Assembly: GCA_904066235.2 (NCBI GenBank)
Contig: CAJFCV020000003.1
Coordinates: 4,340,001-4,404,000, forward strand
Direction of reading: 5' to 3'
DNA: 64,000 nucleotides
Origin: Bursaphelenchus xylophilus
Lineage: Eukaryota > Nematoda > Chromadorea > Rhabditida > Aphelenchoididae
The notes under the pieces were generated by a model. It saw only the letters and a list, made by a program, of their open reading frames with translations, ran no database searches and was not told the DNA's origin. Both the position numbers and the translations under genes were made by a program. Shown one piece after another: positions 37,725 through 51,000 of this stretch. Every line of letters starts with the position of its first letter. The first letter of the stretch is position 1.

Positions 37725-40700
37725 ATGGCCTGGGGGATATTTTTGTTGAGTTTTCTACTGTTTACAGTTATAAATGGCCAACAAACTTTTTTGGAGCAAT
37801 CGACTGTTGATTTCTTTGGGAACAAGACCCCCATCTTCAATTACATGCCCAATCCAGGACATGTGGATCTGGGACAATTGAAATACTTCCAAGAGCATGG
37901 AGATTTGAGGGAAGAAGAAGGTAGAGTGGGCTCAACTTGATTTATTTGAACCTCTTTCAGGGTGGTGGCATCTATTTCCATATGGCCCGAGGTTCAGTGA
38001 CAATAAGATCTTGCTGAAGCCGCACCACGACAAACAGATTGACTTTGATTTCGACTTTCCTTATTATGGGTTCAGATTCAACTACTCTATGGTATGTTTC
38101 CTTTTTTGGTTGGATTTTTTTTGATATCGACTTAAAGTAAAATTTATTTCAGATATATCCCGATGGTCTTCTCGCCTTTTCCGATCCCGAATTCTACCAG
38201 CCACCGTACACTTTCCCCAATCCTCGATGGCCCGAACAAAAAGATGCTAGTTTCATTGCTCCGTTCTTTGCTGAAGCCACTTGGCAACACATAGGAGACC
38301 ACGCCATCTCGAATGTGTGGTATCGGCTCGTGTTTCGTCCCAGAGCTTACGAAACCGTCGATGAATGGGGCAGTCCTATTCTCGGCCCCATGGATCGATA
38401 TGGAGACATGTTCCAGACACCTCGAGATCGATACGAGAAGAATAAAATCGGGAGAGTAGAGGACCCATACCTCTTGGATAACATTACGATGGCCATTAGG
38501 GATGGAATGATTGGTGCCAGTGGATTCAGAGCCGATTATGCGTTGATTGTGACCTGGGAGAGAATGGCGTATGGAGGAGCTCCGAAAATTACGCAAGTCA
38601 ATAAATATCACGAGGCGAAAAGATGGTGGAACACTTATCAAGTGGTCTTGGCGACAGATGAAATCAGAAGTTTCGCCATGTTCAACTATGCGAATATAAA
38701 TTGGACCAGTTCGAACACTGCGGGAGCTCTGCAAGGTCGAGGAGGTCTTCAGAGTGCTACTGTAAGTTTAATTCATCTCAAGTTACCGTTAATTATTTTG
38801 TACCCATCTTCACATTGCTTTAGGCTGGATTTAACGGCGGTAACGGAACAGGTTTCTTCTCTCTACCATATTCTGGAGAAGGCCGCATCCTCAAACTCAA
38901 GGAATTCTCGAATGTTGGAGTCCCGGGGAGGTGGTTATACAGGATTGATGAGCAAATCATCAACGGAGGATGTAGTAATCACTCAGTTGGGACGATGACA
39001 ACTGCTCCAATTGCTGCGAGTATGATTGGAGGAACCTTGGTTAATGTGACTGGGCCTTGTTTGCGAGCCGGCGATGTGATAAAAGTGGTATTTGATGAGT
39101 ATTTAGTGGATTGTATACGTTTGAATATGGTGAGGGCCCAGTGTGTGCTGCCTGTAAATCGAATATTTAAAACGGGATTGGTGACAACGAAGATGAGCAG
39201 AGATGGAGGACACTCTTATCCATACTTTGGGACCTTTTACTTGCGTAAGTGGGACTAAATTTTGTCTGATCTCTCTAGTACTATATAATTCTAAAAATTT
39301 CACTTTTTAGTCCAACCCTCCTTGGCCATGCCTCAAATCAAACTCATCGATGATCCCCTGATCCCTCACGATAATTGGCGATCACATAATGCCACCAGAT
39401 TGAGAATGGAATGGGCTCCACATAACTTGACCAACGATTTGAGTGCCATGGTAAACATACATTTGTTGGGATACTGGGAAGACACCGATGACCATGTCTT
39501 CGAAGAAGTGGGAGTGATTGCCCAGGCCACAGCCAACAGTGGATCTTATGAATTCGATCCTCGGGAACTGACTTTGCATCAGTTATGGACCGATAATTGG
39601 CGGAGATACAGCTGGGGAGCGATTAGAATATCGCTGACTGACGATTATCAACATGTCGGGTAGGGAGCTAAGGTTTTGTTGGGGGTTATTGTGGATGTTT
39701 TTAGAATGTTTTGGTCGAAGATGACGCCATTTGGATGGTTCTTCCGCCCGCAATGGGAGTATCAATACGGCCCTGATTGGGCTTTGGAATTATGCCGAGA
39801 TTGGTTTGATTATGATGGGAAAAGAGTTAATTATGCCATGGATTTGGAGCCTTCAGTCCCTTGTCCATGCACTTTGGATCAGGCTGTCTTGGATATTGGT
39901 GAGAGTTTGAATAGAAAAATTCAAATTTGATGATTTTTTGATGTTTAATTGGATTGAAATCGATGTTTTAGGTCGGTTTATGCCTTTATTTGGCTGTGAC
40001 AAAGATGGCGATGCATCTTGCGAATACAACAAGGGAGCCCAACATTGCGTCATGTCCACTGCTGCAACGTAAGAACTTTAATTATTAACGAAAATGCGAT
40101 TAAAATTTGTCATCAGCTGTTATGGATAATGTAACTGAAATTCTTTAATTTTTTAGCTGGACTGGTGCTGGCCAAGTGTGTTGCTATGACTTTGAGGGAT
40201 GGCTGATGCACTCGGACGACTACGAAAACGCCGCTCACTTGAGGTTCTTCAGTCCGGGTACCTCTCAACGCGCCCATCCAATGGGCGCTTATCCATTCAA
40301 AAGACCGCCCTATGTTCCGTCATTGAGCAATTACCACACGGACAGAATGGCCTACGAGAAGTGTTGTAAATGGGCGGGACATTGCGAGTTTTATTTCTGG
40401 AGAAGACAGACCTCGGGATGTCAGGAATACATTCCTCCGGCGGCTGGTAGGTCATGGGAATAGAATACTTTTAATTTTTTTGAAACATGGTGAGATTGAT
40501 ATTATTTTAGGTATTATCTATGGCGAACCCCATGTTATCACCTTTGATGGAACTCGCTACAGTTTCCAGGGAAAGGGGTATTATGTTCTGAGTATGAGCA
40601 AAGACCCTCGACACGATTTCCACGTTCAATTGCGAATGGAACAGCCTCCAAAGACAGATTGGGGACAAACTGTCCAAGCATCGGTGGTGACTGGAGTCGC

Positions 40701-42413
40701 TGCGAGAGAAAACACCTCGGATATTATTCAGATATTCGCCAGAAAAGAGTTCAGGAGGTGGAGATATAGGATGGATGTGGTCGTCAATGGACATTACTGC
40801 TACTTTGACACACCCGAATTGAAAATGCAGAGGTTTAGAGGTAAGGAGAATATGTTTTAAAAATTTTTTAATTTTTCAGGAGTTACAATTCGAAGTCCCG
40901 AGCGGATCCACAATCAGTCGGAGATCCAGATTATGTTTGATTCGGGCGCCGGAATTCAAGTTAGCGAAGCTCATGGGGTCCTTGCTGTGATGGTTTTACT
41001 CCCTCCGCACTTTAATGAGTCATATGCGGTAGGATTTTGATGATCATTTGAACTTTTGGTGTCGTAATTTGTATTACCTACGAGATTCAATCTTGATTTT
41101 TTTCAGTTTAACCGCGGCTACGACTACTTTGGAACTGGATATGATGAATTTGGCCGAAGCACGTCTAATGTGAGGGGTACTCATCATATGGTCGGTCATA
41201 TCCAGCCCCCATCGACCTTGCAACATTACGCTGGCGCTAATCGGTTTATGACGGTGGGGCTGTTGGGCACCTTCAATGATAATCATCTGGATGATTTGAT
41301 GGATCCAAATGGCCAAATATTTAGTGTTGGTCATCCTCCCACAGAGCAGGATAATAGAAATGCGTATCAGTTTGGAGAGTCTTGTAAGTTATTGGGAAGG
41401 TTTAATATGGAGATAATTTATCACCCTATACGGTATATTTTTTACGCCAATGTAATTTTAGGGCGTGTGGACGGCTCTCGGTACAAACTCCTCTTCCAAG
41501 ATGACATCAAGCCGATTTACGACCCGCTCAGCTTCGGAAACGATCGATATTATCAGCCCATGTTTGACCACAGTCGAATGTTGTACAACGGATCACTTGT
41601 CTATACCGAGGAAGAGGTCCGATCAGCTTGCCAAGGCGTCTACGAATGCGAATACGACTTTTACATGACCGGCAGAAGAGAAATCGCCATGTGGACACTG
41701 GAAATTCAAACAAAATTGAGTGAACAGAAACTCAAAGGAACAGTCAGAACAATGAGTTGTGGAGCCCTTCTAACAGCCCCTGGAGTGGTAAAATACCCGC
41801 CTGGAAATAATTATCTAGATGGGGTTACTGTAACATTTACTTGTAAGCCGGAATACTTCATTCATGGAACGCCCCAAAGGACTTGTGTCAATGGGACTTG
41901 GACTCCAGGATGGCATGTTTGGTGTAGAAGTAAGTTGAGGAAAAAATTTTAAATATTGTGTCCGGGATTTTTGAATTTTTTGATATCTCTTATATTACAC
42001 TTTATATTTTAGCAAGAACTCTGGAGACCGGCCTCAAATGGATGTGCGGAATCCTGTCCTCGGTTGCGATCATGCTCTTTATCTGCTCGATTTATCTTTC
42101 CTGCTACTTTAGACGAATCGGATTGCATCCGGAGACGAAAATTACTTTTAGAAAATCGGAAGCTGGGTAAGAAGCTGGTTATAATGTCGTATTTGATGTA
42201 TTATGGGAAATTATGTATTGTTTTAGAACAACAAGACGTGAGCCGGACGTTTATACGACCAAGACGCCCTCATTTAACCCCGCACCCGATGCCCAACCTC
42301 CTCCTTCAATCCTCCGCCGAACTGCGAGGCGAACGGACCGAGAAAGTCCGACCTTTGAGAAGGAACCATCACCCTCACCACCTCAGTTCTTGGGCCTCGA
42401 AACGAGCATGTGA
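37725..42413 (+). CDS. Mesh/SUSD2-type NIDO-AMOP-VWD-Sushi membrane protein
   Basis: Fourteen in-phase exons: 37725-37920, 37961-38091, 38153-38761, 38824-39244, 39311-39659, 39705-39898, 39972-40068, 40157-40446, 40511-40840, 40880-41028, 41107-41383, 41462-41929, 42013-42166 and 42227-42413, giving 1,283 residues. A signal peptide (MAWGIFLLSFLLFTVING) is followed by a NIDO domain (about 110-310), an AMOP domain (about 595-745; CRDWFDYD, VPCPCTLDQA, CCYDFEGW), a VWD domain (from about 765; GEPHVITFDGTRYSFQGKG), a Sushi/CCP domain (about 1113-1169) and one membrane helix (about 1181-1204). The cytoplasmic tail of about 80 residues is proline- and arginine-rich. This order matches insect Mesh, a smooth-septate-junction protein of the gut, and its nematode homologues. 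Here it probably sits in an epithelial cell membrane. The ATG at 37725 was chosen because it gives a clean signal peptide. Confidence 0.93.
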
Positions 42414-42491
42414 TAAACAATATTCAAATTTTATTTTTATATGCTTTGGACATAATAATTTATATTGAATTGGATATATTGTAGTTAGAGT

Positions 42492-42497
42492 AATAAA
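42492..42497 (+). terminator. Poly(A) signal of the Mesh-like gene
   Basis: AATAAA, 79 bases after the stop codon. Confidence 0.65.
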
Positions 42498-44636
42498 TTT
42501 TTTCGTCAAAGTTTTGGTCCGATTTCCTTTGAGGCAAGATGCAAAAGAGGAGCCTTAACGTCACCTATTATTTAATGAGTTTTGACTCTATGATCAGTTG
42601 TATTTTATATGTATATGTGCCAGTAATCATTTTAAAACAAAGTTGCAGTAATTCCTTCAAAATGCACCCTATAAACCCATCCCATTCATATAAAACAAAC
42701 ACATGTTTGCGTTCCAAGCATCCGTCAGCAACATCATATGCACATACTTTACGTGATGGTCTTTTTTGGTTTACCTTCTGCATAAATAATAATTATTAAA
42801 TATGCCCTCGATTAAATTCTCATCAATTCCTTTGGTTTCTGCTCCCGTGAAATTTGATCGCCTCGTCCAGGTTTTGTGACCACTTTGGCGCCGGGGGGCT
42901 ATTTGGAAACAAGGTGCCGGAGGGGTAAAATTATGAAAAGAGGTGTTTCCTCATTGTTTCTCGGTTTAAAAAAGCAATCTGAGCAGTTTTTAGGACAATT
43001 TGGAAGTGTTTCCACCTGTATTTAATTTGACTCATATAGCAATTTATTTAAAATACGTTATCCTCTAAATTACGACTATTAAAAAATTTTTTTTGCCGAT
43101 CTGTACAGTTTTCTAATGAGACATAAAAGTGCGCTTGGAATGCGGTAAAATAAATCTTTATTTTGTGGCCGAAAACCCCTCCGGCGATTCGTCGCCGGTC
43201 CTCCATTCAGTTTCGGCATCCGAGCGTATTTCCTTGGTTTTTGAAGACGAGCCCAAAGCGAATGGGCGCTGAGGAAATGGGAGTGGAGGTTGAGCTTGAA
43301 CTGGGGAATGAGCTAGTAGATGAACGTGTTAGCGCTGTTTATTATACTTACGACACAATGTGTAAAGACGTCGCATTGGGCTGACATTGTTATTACAGCC
43401 TTGAGGTCTTCAGATTTGGAGATTTTCGTACAGCTTTTTACAGCGATTTTGTAGGACCGAAGTAAGGAAAACCTTTGCTGATGGGGCACCCAAATTAAGG
43501 GGCAGGCTACACCAGGTATGATCTCAGATTCTATAAAACTTTTTGGTATTTGAAAAGCCGATTTTTCAGAGACTGATTCATGGTATTTAGCTGGTCCCTC
43601 GCAAAAACTATGTACAGCTATTCTAAGGCCGTGCTTAAAAGTTCACAAATTTTAAACAACTGTTTTGAACTTTCTCAACAAATCTCTTGAAGTGCTTTTG
43701 CAGTGTTAACATTTTACTTTTTTGGACCAAATAGTCCATTTTTTCCGTTTCGGTATATAGAAAGCGACTTCTGAAGTCTACACTGTAAAATGACGTAGAC
43801 TTTAGTCATCCCGATATAGACGAGACATCCCTTTTTAGTTCCACAGCTAAAGTTTAATCATCATACCCCAAAATACCCGCAAGCCTGACCACTTCCCCCA
43901 TGGTGCCGTTTGGAGCTTTATTTTCGGTTCATTTACACTTGGCCTTCTGGTGGATTTCCGTTCCTTTATGCGGTCGGTTTATCTAAAATTCTCGGTTTAG
44001 AAACCAATAAAATCTCGACTAAACGACGACCAAAAAGCACACTCAGCATTTATCTTCCAGACCATTTGAAGAATGTCAGAACGTTGTCGCGAAGACGCAT
44101 CAGCGAAATATTTTTATAATACTTTGTATATAAATTTATTGCTTTTGGTATGGGGCCAGAGGGGACGGAGGAGGCGTTGAGCAGACGGCAATGTTCTTTG
44201 AGACAAAAGAGGGGTATCTGCGTTGTCGGGAGTGATAAATAGCAAAAAATGAGGACTTCTCATAAGGAATGGAGGAACTTTGTTGTTATTTGTTTTATAT
44301 AGTCGTATCTTCCTTTATAGGAGAAGTAAGCAATGGTTGGAAAACACAGTAACCTCAAATTCCATAAAACGTTTTTAGAAAAAATCTTGACTTTTTACAT
44401 TCTTAGTGGGTAGATTGCAGACGCATTCAACAACCTTTGCCCATATGGAAAATGAGGAGAGACGGGTAGAGAAATAAATTTTTTTCTTCGCCACTGTAGG
44501 AAAAATTTTTTTTTGTAAAAATTTTGCATCCTGCACTTCCAACTTTGCCCTAAACCCTGTCGTCGTTTTTTTTGACATAATCTTTTAAGATTAGATAAAA
44601 AAATGAAATTATCGATGGCTTCTGCAAAGCGCTTAC

Positions 44637-44732
44637 TAGCAATTTGAATACTTTGTACAATTTCTTTGTGACCAGTTTCACCTGCATCTTTTATATCATT
44701 CGCGTTTTGGGTATTCCTTTGCAAATCGTGAT
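44637..44732 (-). other. Orphan candidate exon
   Basis: On the minus strand a TATCTTTCAG acceptor precedes 44732 and a GTAAGC donor follows 44637. The frame between (96 bases) is open and protein-like (NTQNANDIKDAGETG, KEIVQSIQIA). No partner exon was found on either side, and the donor end overlaps a repeated CTGCAAAGCGC motif. It may be a relic of an old gene copy or chance. Confidence 0.2.
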
Positions 44733-46545
44733 CTGAAAGATACTAACACAGAGATTGCTTTATACGTTCAGCGAGACTGTTTTTATGCCTTTAATTACGT
44801 ATCCATATGTGTTAATCTTTCGTATTTTCCAGATATTCATTACGGCAGAAACCTATTACACCATCTACCACAAAAGTTGATTACAAGGAGACGTTGTAAA
44901 TCAGGTTGGTTTCCTTTTTTCCAAAATTTTTGCTCAATTTTCATTGATATGCAAGTGAATTTTTTAGCAAAATTTAAAACTCGATTTCTGATCAAAAATT
45001 AACTCTAAACAACTTCCAACAAAATGCATAGTAAAATAAAAAAAACGGATAAAAGACCAAAATTTGAATTTTTCCTCGCCATAAAAGTTGATTTTATTTC
45101 CAAAGGAAAAATGCAAAAAAACGCGATTGTGTTATTACGTTTGCCGCCCATAACTCATAACCGAGTTTCGTCGCCGTGTTCGGGATTTAACGCGCTTAAG
45201 CCGGGTGAATCTATTTAAAAAAAGAGAGTTTTTCTTGGTGTGAAAGATTCGGAATATTTATGGAGGTGTTACTTTTGATTATTAGGGATCTAAAAAATTG
45301 AAAAATGTTGCTAATTTTGGGTGAATTATTTGATGCGGAAAGTGCAAGGGGAAATCGTAAAGAGCGGTTTGAAAAAGTGGAAATTTGGAAATGTTTGAAG
45401 TGCAAATTTCAAATTACGACAAGTCATCTTATATTTTGTACAACGAAGATTTAATAGAAAGTTGAGGATTCATTTTTATACGAAGCCTTTGCTCATCCCC
45501 TTCAATTTACATAATCACTCGTCTGATGAAGTCGATGAATATCTGACCTGTGACTTCCGGGACTAGTCCGAACAATTTAGGAATTCATTTGAGTCCCATT
45601 TGGATTATTTTCAACAAAATTTTTAACCGCTTTGAGAAACTTCACATATACAGTAATAAATTTTTGCAATCTAAACGATTTTTGAGATTTCAGTATTTTT
45701 CTATAATCAATCCTAAATTAAAAAAAAAAGATAAATTACTTCCTCAACGGATCTTTTGATGTCATCTCTTCAATTGCACCTTTACCTCGTCCTTACTGTC
45801 GCCTCTTTTACCTAAATATTCAAAGAATCTCCTCCGTCCTTAATTCATTTTCCAATATTTCCGCAAAAAAGTCTTCGAATTGCCTTCAAATCCCAATTCC
45901 AAACATACGAAAGTAATTAGAGCCATTGATTGGGAGTGTATGTATAAAAGTCCACGAATTATATTTTCTTCGGCGTAAATTTCTTTCCTCGGACAAATTT
46001 CCACTTCTCAGGTTTCCAAAAAAAAACGTCAGGGAGGGATGTTTGATAGTTCCATTTCATTTTCAAAGGTGGGGAAGGAATTTGAAAATTTTTAAAATTG
46101 TTTTTTTTTCGTACGACATATGTTTTTGCCCTGAGGAATTGTCATTTATGCATAAAAGTTATGACAAGTATAACGAAAACAGAGGTCTTTGAGGATTCTG
46201 CGGACCTCCGGGGATATCTTCTTTGTTTATTTACCTTGGGAAATAGCTGTGAAAAAAATAGGGTGAGAATATGTAAATGTATAAAAAATTAAAATGCTCC
46301 TTGATTTGTAGCCATAAAAGAGTGGTAAAACTTGCAATTGAAATATTGCATAGACAACTTTTTTGTCGAAATAAAGTTGTAAATTGATTTTTTCTTTATA
46401 TCCGGCTTGAAAATTTGATTATTTGCTAGAAGCGATGAGGGTAACTTCCGTAAATAAAAAATTTTTCATAGGAAATTACCAAGGCAAGGCTAAAATCACA
46501 AAGAGTTTTTCACATTCTCATAATTTTCCGCACAGTCCACGATGA

Positions 46546-48004
46546 TATAAAGCGGGAGATAAAAGATTTTCTGAAAAATTTTTGAAATTTTTCTGTTTTT
46601 ACTTTTTTTTTAAAAAAAAAGTAAATTTTCAGTTTACTTCAAGGAAAATGCAAAAGAAAGTCAATTTTGTTTCTGGCTTTCCGACTTCAAGGTCGGGAGT
46701 AGGACCGGATCTTACTCCCCGCTCGGAGTCGCCGAAAGTCAGAGCTTGTTTTTACTTTATTCCTCTTTTTGGCCCCGCACTGCAGGTTGCAAGGTTGATG
46801 CCAAGTCTTTCCCTGATGTGTCAAGTTTTTCTCTTCCGAAAAAATTATTTTTACGTTTGTGCGACGTTGTGAAGCTATGTTCTCCACGAAGATGGGCTGG
46901 AAAGTGATCAAGCAAGTTAGCATTGGCAAGAGGAGATGTACGTTTTTCATTTGACATCAAAAATTTCCATTTTATTTCAGAGAAAGGTACAAAATTTTTC
47001 CAATTCGTAAAGCTTCATGACCATGGATAATGTAAGTGAGATTATCTCCTTTTTTGCTACGACGTCAAGATTCTAAGTCGGGAAACGTTTAGAGGAGACC
47101 CCACTCTCATGTATATTCTCCATGTATGAAACCCCATAAATTTTGAGGAATAACGACGTAAAAATTTCAAATACTGTACTAACTTTCCAAAAGTATGTTA
47201 TACTATAGTAAAACCTATGCAAACTATCTTCAAGTTATTGTAACAACGTTATTTGAGCCTTATTACGTTATTACCTCAGTTTAGAACGCATTCGTGGCAA
47301 AAATCCGGCAGATCTGAGCGGATTTCGATATTGTACATGACACCTAGAAATCGAATTTGGTGGCGTTTGATAGATAGAGTATATAACAAAACTAAAGTGA
47401 GGTGTCCTCTAGAACTCGCCAGCCTAGAACTGTTAACTCCAATAACGGAACAAAAAACGCGATAAGCGCACTTACATTATCCATGGTCATGAAGCTTTAC
47501 GAATTGGAAAAAATTTGTACCTTTCTCTGAAATAAAAGGAAAATTTTTGGTGTCAAATGAAAAAAGTACATCTCCTCTTGCTAATGCTAACTTACTTGAT
47601 CACTTTTCAGCCCATCTTCGTGGAGAAAATAGATTCACAACTTCAAAAAAATCAAAACGTTTCTTCCGGGAGAGAGAAATTTGACACATCTGGAATTCCC
47701 GGGCGCAGCTCGCAAAAATAGTTTTGAAGAAAATAAATTGGCGTGCAGGTGAGTAAAAACGGCATCCTACTCACCAGCCAAAATGGGCGAGCCATTTTTG
47801 TTTCAACTTTGCGGATCGACCTTTTGGCGAGCCATTTTTGATCCAACTTTCCAAAAATTTGTCGTTCGGAGTAAGAATGTTTTTTGACTCTCCGAAATCG
47901 AAAATTTCCGGAAATTTTTCAAAATTTACTTTTTTTTTAAAAAAAAAGTAAAAACAGAAAAATTTCAAAAATTTTTCAGAAAATCTTTTATCTCCCGCTT
48001 TATA
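46546..48004. mobile_element. 1.46-kb fold-back element
   Basis: Terminal inverted repeats of about 80 bases start TATAAAGCGGGAGATAAAAG (46546) and end with the complement at 48004. A second pair of inverted segments lies inside: 46865-47035 against 47470-47640, with TTCTCCACGAAGATGGGCTG and its complement. The element is thus largely palindromic around a loop of about 430 bases. Open frames inside (for example near 46700) are not transposase-like. The ends allow a TA target duplication. It is probably a non-autonomous DNA element. Confidence 0.75.
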
Positions 48005-51000
48005 TATGTAAATAATATTATACTTGAATATCTCGGCTGGACCTGCAAAGCATATGAAATTTGTAAGCAAAATCTGAACACCCCGCCGTTTCTCATAACC
48101 TGAAATTAACCTGCAAATTTTTTAGCTCTTTGCTGAGACTGCTTCTACCATAGATCTTTCTTAATTTTCGGTCATAAAATATTAAAAGTTCGCTAAAATT
48201 TCTAAATATTTTTCTGAATTTTGAAACTTTTTGTCTCCCAGACCCCTTCAGTTTCGTCTTTTATTCACTCACCCTGTTCCTTGTTCTCTTTTCAGCTCAT
48301 TGTTTATTCATTAACGGCCAAACCAACTTGTACTTTTTTAATCTTTTACCTTCAAAAATTTCGCATAAACTATGAAAAGTATCTTTTTTGGATGTTATTT
48401 TAGGATTCAATGTCACAGGTGATAGGCTGAGTGTCCCGGCAATTATTGAATTAACAAAGGAGGAATAAATAATTCATTCCAACAACTTTTCTTTTATTGG
48501 CACTCCGCTTGAATTTCCACAAAAGGGAAAGGGGGTCTTTTGAGGAAAGGGCGGGAGGGAATTGTAAAAACAACTTTTTACTGTGAATCTTAGAGCTTCT
48601 CCTGAAAAATGGCAGGTGATTTTTGCGCCATTTTTTAAAGGAAAACATGTTTGTAGTCTTGAAAGAATTGAGCCGTATTTTATGTGTGTGTTTTTGAGAG
48701 AGGTCCCAAAGCGGCCTTTCTAACCTAAAAATTGTAAGAATGTTCCCCTTCGATTTTGATGAAATTTGCCACAAAATAACACTTGAATCTTATAATTGTG
48801 AGATAGATTCGAGATGTTTTCCCTTGTGTTTTGCAGAAATCGCGGTGATTTTATGCTTGGAAGTGCACAAAATAAAAATTTTGGCAATTTCTCGATTAAT
48901 TTTTGGTCAAAATTCAACGTGTTTGGAATCTTCAACGGGGTTTTTACGTCACGGTAAAAAGCCAAATTAATTATGCGTGCTCTCACCACGTAGCCATTGA
49001 GCAGAGTTAAGCCAATTTTACACATATTACAGCAAAATGGAATGTCTCTCCGGCTATGCCCAATTATTTTAACCTTTACTTTGCATTACTTTACTCGAGT
49101 AGACCCTTGACTTTTTATTGAGTTTCAATTCTTCGCGGCCAAAAACATCTGTCGGCGTTTTAATTCGGCCCTTAGGTGAAGAGGCAGTTACCTCGGAATG
49201 GGTGGCCGAATAAAACTTTCCACCCATAAATCTGCAATTATTTGGCATTTATTGAAGCCGGAGGGAGTACTGCAAGTTTTGATCCCCTGGGATATTCTTA
49301 AGCAAAAAATTGCAAAAATTTTTAGAATTTATAGCTTGATATCCATAATACTTGTAAATTCTCTTCCATATTTTAGGTATACTAATTTGAGAAAAGTTTG
49401 GGGTCATAGCCGAGATATTCAGCGACATTTGGATATACGAGACTGAGAAATAAGTGGAGAAATTTCAGTAGTTTTTTCGAAGATTTTTTTGTAAAAATAC
49501 ATATTATTACTTTTAGTTTACTCCGTGCTGAACTTTCTGACGGGTTCCAACCCCAGAAAGCATGATTTATGCCATAAGCAGCTTTAAAAACAACGTTAGC
49601 TCCATCATACTCTACCTTCAAAAATTCATTGAAATCCCCGTTAAAATTCGTTGTCTTCTTGTCAAATTTCTTTTGTCTTCCCTCAGAAAAATCTCGGGTG
49701 TCTTTTTACAATCACTTTTGCACTTTCACAACAATCTTTCCGTACTATTTTGTAGACCATAACGCAAATCCTGTATTTTTATTCATCCGTCATTTGAATT
49801 CTATTGCCAGAAGGCACGTTTGGCATCAATATGCAATTTTTTCAACGTATTGTTCCAAAGCTTTTGAAATTTAAAGAAAAATTTTTATTCTGATGGTTTG
49901 TTTACAACGGAAATTGAAAATAATTTTTGTATGTGTTCTGTAAAATTGTAAGATAGGTCGTCAAATTTTTTGTAGATTTTGATTATTGGTCTTGAGTGTT
50001 ATTCCTGCTTCCAAATCTACTCTAAAATGTACATAAATCCTTCCCCAAAATGCCAATTAACTATTTTTAACAACTCCGAAATTGGCCCGGAATTATCCTT
50101 TGCGGTTGGCGTTCTCCGAACGTTCTTTTCCGCCCATTACCGCCCGCCTAATCAACTTAACGTAGCCTGAAAATTTTTTTTCAAAAACAACTATCAACAA
50201 CGCTGTTGGTGCTTTATAAAGTTCACACTAAATAATTGTGAATTCCAGCAGAACGATGGCTCTAAAATTTGTTTTAATTTTTTGCCATTTCACGCGGCTT
50301 TTATCAGTTGAATGGACACTGACTCGACGCTGGAGCCGGCTTCGAAATGACTCCCTCGAGGCCGGATCCGGCGGAATTTCGGGGCCCGGAGGGAGGAAAG
50401 TTTTTTCGCGCGAATCTTTTGACAATTTGTTTTTTTCATGGGGGATCTGTTAGGGCGGGTTAATCAGAAAATGGGGCGTGGGATGAGTTATGACAAGGGG
50501 AGGTCTGACAGTGATGCCTCAGGGTTAAACTTTGAGACTTGATTGTTTTGATTGGTTACGTGGTTGGGCAATTACACGGTAACCGTAATCTCTTTCCGTT
50601 TGTTTTTCTCTTCGCTTTTTTTACTTCAAAAAAAGAGCCTAAAGCTTGATTTGCTTGGCAATTATAGGCATAAAATTAAGAACAAGATTTTTTCTTTCCA
50701 ATAAAAGTTCAAAAATATAGCTGGAAAAATATTTTTTCACTAATCTTCTCTCTTTAAGATAACAGGAATATCCTAGGTGAGCTTGAGTTCATATTTCCAA
50801 AGAAAGCAGCAATTTTTTTACCAAGTCGTGTTTACTAGTCCTCCATAAATTTGCATCGCTCAAAATGGCCTGAAGGCACCACAGATCCTCGAAGATGTTG
50901 TTCCTTTTCCCCAGTGAAAACAACAATATATCATTGGTCATTTTTTCGGCGCTTTTCTCCATAAAATTAATTTATTTTCCCGCCCAGTCTGTCTATCATT

